From the NCBI GenBank assembly GCA_910587055.1, contig CAJUKY010000009.1, positions 1 to 64,000 on the forward strand: 64,000 bases of DNA, in the 5' to 3' direction. A model generated the notes under the pieces. It searched no databases. It was given only the letters and a program-made list of their open reading frames with translations, and had not been told where the DNA came from. Positions within the stretch are counted from its first letter, which is position 1; each line of letters opens with the position of its first letter. The stretch is from Candidatus Gastranaerophilales bacterium. GTDB lineage: Bacteria; Cyanobacteriota; Vampirovibrionia; Gastranaerophilales; Gastranaerophilaceae. The position numbers and the translations under genes were made by a program. Positions 60,690-64,000 of the stretch are shown piece by piece.

Positions 60690-61697
60690 TTAAGCGGTTT
60701 TTACCCATGTATCGCCTTGTAATTCCCAGATTTTGTCTGTCTGCATAACACCGTCTTCAATCTCTTTGCTGTTAAAAGTGCATTTTACGGGTTTTCCATC
60801 CTCAAAATTAAGCTCTTTACCTACATTTTCAAGGCCCTTTTTAGAAATTGTATTACTTTCTACATACATATTCGGCCCGGCGTAATCCAGCCAAATGCCC
60901 CGGCCTATTTCAAGCTGGTTTGCTTCAGTATTTTTATTGTAGTCCTCAAAATAATGTTTGACTTTTCCATTTTCTATTTTAAGTTCAATATTTTTGGTGC
61001 CGGATGCGGTGCAAACCTCGTTATACAGGCAATCTATGTCATATGCGGAATCCGTGTACTTGTTTGTTTCTCCAAAGAACTGAATTTTTCTGGCAAAACC
61101 TTCACTTCCGTCGGCCAATTTGCCGTATTCCTCGGCGTAGCTTTCAATTCCGCCTTCAAACCAGTTGCGATTGAGTGCATTTTTTATTTTTCCGTTATCT
61201 GCAAATTCTTCAATTTTTATAAGAGAATTGTCTATAAAGCTGCTTCTTCTAAACAAAGTACCTTTTGCGGTATACTCTTCAAGAAAATTTTCAGCCATAA
61301 CGGTGTTATCCGTATTTGGTATGATTTTGCCTACAACCTTGCCACTGCTGTCTTTTCCGCCATTTTCAAAGAGTGCGCATACTTCATCAACTTTCTTTTG
61401 TAAATTTATTGCAAGCTCAACTATTTGTTTTACCTTGCCATTGGCGGTATTCAAGCATTCATCCGCAGCTTTTATTACACTTTGAACTTCGGCAGGAACT
61501 TTATTTTTTCCTGCAGTAAAGGCAATTCCGCCTATAGCTGCTGCAGATATCGCAGCGGCTGCAACACCAAAAGTTGATAAGCCGCGATTATTGCTATTTT
61601 TGCCTTCCGAATTCGGTTCTATAGGATTATTGCCCCCTTTAAAGGATAAATGAGTATTATAGTTTGTATTAATATTTGAAGTAATTTTAAAATTCAT
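60690..61697 (-). CDS. protein of unknown function with N-terminal LSFKG motif and one membrane segment
   Basis: A 335-residue protein. LSFKG at residues 17-21 precedes a hydrophobic stretch near 40-62 (TFGVAAAAISAAAIGGIAF). The rest is soluble and looks like strand-rich modules with alternating acidic residues (SYAEEYGKLADGSEGFARKI, LEIGRGIWLDYAG). ATG 61697 was chosen over 61757 because of a GAG-containing leader. It lies alone between rplU and the fumarase. Confidence 0.65.
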   Translation of the reverse strand: MNFKITSNINTNYNTHLSFKGGNNPIEPNSEGKNSNNRGLSTFGVAAAAISAAAIGGIAFTAGKNKVPAEVQSVIKAADECLNTANGKVKQIVELAINLQKKVDEVCALFENGGKDSSGKVVGKIIPNTDNTVMAENFLEEYTAKGTLFRRSSFIDNSLIKIEEFADNGKIKNALNRNWFEGGIESYAEEYGKLADGSEGFARKIQFFGETNKYTDSAYDIDCLYNEVCTASGTKNIELKIENGKVKHYFEDYNKNTEANQLEIGRGIWLDYAGPNMYVESNTISKKGLENVGKELNFEDGKPVKCTFNSKEIEDGVMQTDKIWELQGDTWVKTA

Positions 61698-61792
61698 GCC
61701 GTATCTCACAATTTCTATGGTATGACTATAAAACGCGTAAATTTTTTTTATTGCCATATTTTGTTGTTCAAAATGTTACTCATCGTTAAAAC

Positions 61793-63082
61793 CTAGAGCC
61801 ATGCGGTTTTTAACGGCAGCTTTTCAATGGTTAGCTCGTAAATTCCCTCTGTGCCGAGGTCTTCAAAACAGATTGGCGTACAATCCTTTATACATGCCTG
61901 CAATACACATGCTATACCGCCTATAGCCTTGAAATAAAGCTTATTTAATCCATTTATTGTTCTGTCACCCTTGCCTATTGTGGCTAAAACTCCTTTTTTA
62001 TATAAAAGCGGGGCAAATTTATCCATGCGCTTTGATGTTGTAGGGCCTACAGGGCCTATGATTTCGCCGTTTGTAGCAGGACATGGGCCTGCATAAAATA
62101 TAATTTTATTTTCTAATGAAAGGGGCAAAACCTCACCTCTGTCTATCATTTCAGATATTCTTTTGTGAGCGGCATCGCGTGCGGTTAAAATTTTTCCTGA
62201 AAGGAGAATTTCTTCACCATTTTTCAAATTTTGTAATGCTGATAGGTTGTCTGTCCTTATTTTGCGTGCATTTGAGGAGGTTTCAACATCATTATATTTT
62301 CTAACCCCGCTTGCGGCAACGATTTTGCCGTTTATGATTTTTGCTGAAGCGCTTCTAAGCGAGTGACAGCTTATGTTTATACATACAGGAAGGCACGCAA
62401 TGTGAGTCGGGGCGGTTAAAATGCGGGTTTCAAAAACGTTTTCAATGTCAAACTCTATCGTTTTTCCGAAAAACAATGCTTTCTTCGCGAGAAATGCAGC
62501 CGTTTCGGCACATCCGCCCGCACCTATTCCGATACACATAGGCGGGCAGGCATTTTCACCCGCTTCTAACGCGCATTTTTTGGCAAAATCCAGTATTTCA
62601 GAGTATTCCGCCGTTGGGTTAAACATTTTAAGCTGTGTCATGTTTTCGGCACCGCCCCCTTTAATGCCCACCAGTATTGAGATTTCATCTCCTTCAACAA
62701 TTTGTGTATGGATGAGCCCCGGGGTATTGTCACCCTTGTTGGTTCTATCATACAGGGCATTTTTTACGGTTGATTTTCTGTAAAATTTTTCTTTATAACA
62801 GTCTGCAATTGCCCTGTTTATAACGGTTTCAACGTACTCACCTTCAAGTACAACATCCTGCCCTATTTCAAGGTAAATAAGCACCTGGCCTGTATCCTGG
62901 CACAACGGGCGCTTTTTTGTTTGAGCAAGGTATGCGTTTTTTAAAATTTTGTCTTTATAATCACATTTGAAATTTGAAAGCTTATTATAAACATCCTCCG
63001 GCAGATTTGTATTTGCTTTTTCAATTAAATCGTAAACCGCGTTATAAATAATTTCTGTGTCCAATTTTTGCTTTAAGCCCAT
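61793..63082 (-). CDS. class I fumarate hydratase, fused alpha and beta domains
   Basis: A 429-residue [4Fe-4S] fumarase. The alpha domain holds RPLCQDTGQVLIYLEIGQ, GAENMTQLKMF and CPPMCIGIGAGGC (cluster Cys); the beta domain begins near 265 (SGKILTARDAAHKRI) and contains FYAGPCPATNGEIIGPVGPTT. Split homologues exist as two genes; here they are one. It hydrates fumarate to malate and is oxygen-sensitive. ATG 63082 follows AGAGGGG; 63190 is too far upstream. Tartrate dehydratase is a related alternative. Confidence 0.92.
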   Translation of the reverse strand: MGLKQKLDTEIIYNAVYDLIEKANTNLPEDVYNKLSNFKCDYKDKILKNAYLAQTKKRPLCQDTGQVLIYLEIGQDVVLEGEYVETVINRAIADCYKEKFYRKSTVKNALYDRTNKGDNTPGLIHTQIVEGDEISILVGIKGGGAENMTQLKMFNPTAEYSEILDFAKKCALEAGENACPPMCIGIGAGGCAETAAFLAKKALFFGKTIEFDIENVFETRILTAPTHIACLPVCINISCHSLRSASAKIINGKIVAASGVRKYNDVETSSNARKIRTDNLSALQNLKNGEEILLSGKILTARDAAHKRISEMIDRGEVLPLSLENKIIFYAGPCPATNGEIIGPVGPTTSKRMDKFAPLLYKKGVLATIGKGDRTINGLNKLYFKAIGGIACVLQACIKDCTPICFEDLGTEGIYELTIEKLPLKTAWL

Positions 63083-63175
63083 AAAATCCCCTCTGCAAGA
63101 AATATTAAGTTTGTTAAGAAGAAAATAATCAATTTGAAAATTGACTTTCATAAAAAAAATAATATCATATATAGT

Positions 63176-63454
63176 ATGAGGATGATACAAAAATTAAAGG
63201 CTCTTGAAAAAGCCGTTGTTTTCTTAAGATGGGCGACAGATGCCCAGTTTGGCAAGCTTAAATACGTAGGCGAGGATTTTATTGAGTTTGAAATTCTGGA
63301 TATGGACTCAATGGAATATACCGAAACCGTTTTAATAAATGCTCAAATGCTTCTTGAAGTGATTGTTTCAGGTTTTGAAGTATCAAGAGTTATTGCTGAA
63401 ATTTCCCATAAAATGGAAATAGCTGACTTAGGAAACAGCTGCGGCAATTTGTAA
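63176..63454 (+). CDS. small protein of unknown function
   Basis: A 92-residue protein (MRMIQKLKALEKAVVFLRWA, then QFGKLKYVGEDFIEFEILDMDSMEYTET split into strands). No signal peptide or membrane helix. A TTGACT/TATCAT pair at 63141-63168 with 16-base spacing would place the transcript start almost at the ATG. It is divergent from the fumarase. Confidence 0.55.
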   Translation: MRMIQKLKALEKAVVFLRWATDAQFGKLKYVGEDFIEFEILDMDSMEYTETVLINAQMLLEVIVSGFEVSRVIAEISHKMEIADLGNSCGNL

Positions 63455-63550
63455 ACAGTATTTTGGTTTTTGAAAAATCTTTAGCGGCGGCAAGTTTTTT
63501 AATTGAAGCGTTTTATATGTGTGCTGCTTGCAAAAAAGAGGAATTCTTTA

Positions 63551-64000
63551 ATGATTTGTGGTGTTCAAAACCATTCTTTATATTGTTTTTCGGGAACTAA
63601 AAAAGAACATTTTTCTGCTTTAAAACCGAATAATAATTACTCACCGGGTAGAAAAGATTTATTTGTATCCGTAACTGATAATAAAAAGAAAATCGGGACA
63701 GGGACTGCCATCATTCTTTCGGCGGGAACTGCAGTATTATTATTTTTGAGGAGAAAAAACACTTCTCCTTTAGGTAAAAATATTAAAGAAGCCATATTAG
63801 ATACGGTAAAAACCCCGACAAATATTGATGGTAAGGATGCTTGCGTATTTAATTTAAAAAATTATCCCAATATGGTATTAAGGGTTAAACGCAGTGTGTT
63901 ATTATCAATTGATGCATTATCTGATAATCTTACTGCTGTTCCTATAAAATATAAGGATGAACTGTTGCAAAAACAGGATTTAGGAATTCCGCTGTATGCA
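63551..64000 (+). CDS. partial gene, protein of unknown function with N-terminal YCFSG motif
   Basis: The reading stays open from ATG 63551 to the window end, 150 codons. AGAGGA lies before it. YCFSG at residues 11-15 is followed by a hydrophobic helix near 59-70 (TAIILSAGTAVLLFL) and then Arg-Arg-Lys, suggesting one membrane anchor. No family is recognised. The 3' end is outside the window. Confidence 0.7.
   Translation, partial: MICGVQNHSLYCFSGTKKEHFSALKPNNNYSPGRKDLFVSVTDNKKKIGTGTAIILSAGTAVLLFLRRKNTSPLGKNIKEAILDTVKTPTNIDGKDACVFNLKNYPNMVLRVKRSVLLSIDALSDNLTAVPIKYKDELLQKQDLGIPLYA

Overview
The window is an AT-rich stretch of bacterial chromosome with densely packed genes on both strands. No phage, insertion sequence, CRISPR array or rRNA gene was seen. 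Gene content points to a strictly anaerobic, fermentative bacterium: [FeFe] hydrogenases, a 2-oxoacid:ferredoxin oxidoreductase, class III ribonucleotide reductase and an oxygen-labile class I fumarase. Several unrelated proteins of unknown function share a short N-terminal Ser-Phe-x-Gly-like motif, and the PII protein has a cyanobacterial-type Ser49. Together these suggest a gut non-photosynthetic cyanobacterial relative (Gastranaerophilales, 'Melainabacteria'). That placement is inference from protein style, not a database result.

Layout. 0-6 kb: leuS, then a minus-strand operon for a four-subunit 2-oxoacid:ferredoxin oxidoreductase that ends in a ThiS-like sulfur carrier. 6-9 kb: AzlCD branched-chain amino acid exporter and an amt-PII nitrogen pair. 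9.3-12.5 kb: a giant glycine-rich prepilin-like protein divergent from an XRE regulator. 12.6-21.9 kb: one plus-strand hydrogenase cluster with a PAS-containing sensory-type [FeFe] hydrogenase, a SpoIIE/PP2C-type phosphatase, two thioredoxin-like [2Fe-2S] proteins, a group B hydrogenase and a HydCBA-type bifurcating hydrogenase, closed by a strong terminator. 22-31 kb: housekeeping genes (rph, cimA), a soluble histidine kinase, and a 1,097-residue membrane protein built of three repeats. 31-37 kb: a ThiF/MoeB-like E1 enzyme, hydE, and nrdDG behind a cobalamin riboswitch. 38-46 kb: split ChrA transporter, two membrane glycosyltransferases, GDP-fucose synthesis (gmd-fcl), pyk and an O-acetylhomoserine sulfhydrylase. 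46.6-48.6 kb: two tRNA-Pro genes, each preceded by a near-identical 51-nt element of unknown nature, flanking a calpain-like protease gene. 48.6-55 kb: EamA transporter, a secreted-type metallophosphatase, parvulin, GT9 and Stealth polysaccharide enzymes. 55-58.9 kb: a MarR regulator and cupin gene sharing a palindromic operator, a secreted CMD-cupin protein, and others. 59-64 kb: tRNA-Asp, rplU-rpmA, fused fumarase and an open partial gene.

How the genes fit together. Pyruvate kinase, the 2-oxoacid:ferredoxin oxidoreductase and the bifurcating hydrogenase form a plausible route by which carbon oxidation reduces ferredoxin and NAD+, with electrons leaving as H2. HydE is the one H-cluster maturase seen here. 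The sensory hydrogenase plus phosphatase could report H2 level. The B12 riboswitch before nrdDG suggests a B12-dependent class II reductase elsewhere in the genome. The glycosyltransferases, GDP-fucose genes, Stealth protein and ChrA halves look like envelope and transport functions. Most notable for follow-up are the tRNA-associated elements, the sensory hydrogenase-phosphatase pair, the PII T-loop, the glycine-rich prepilin, the three-repeat membrane protein and the shared N-terminal motif.
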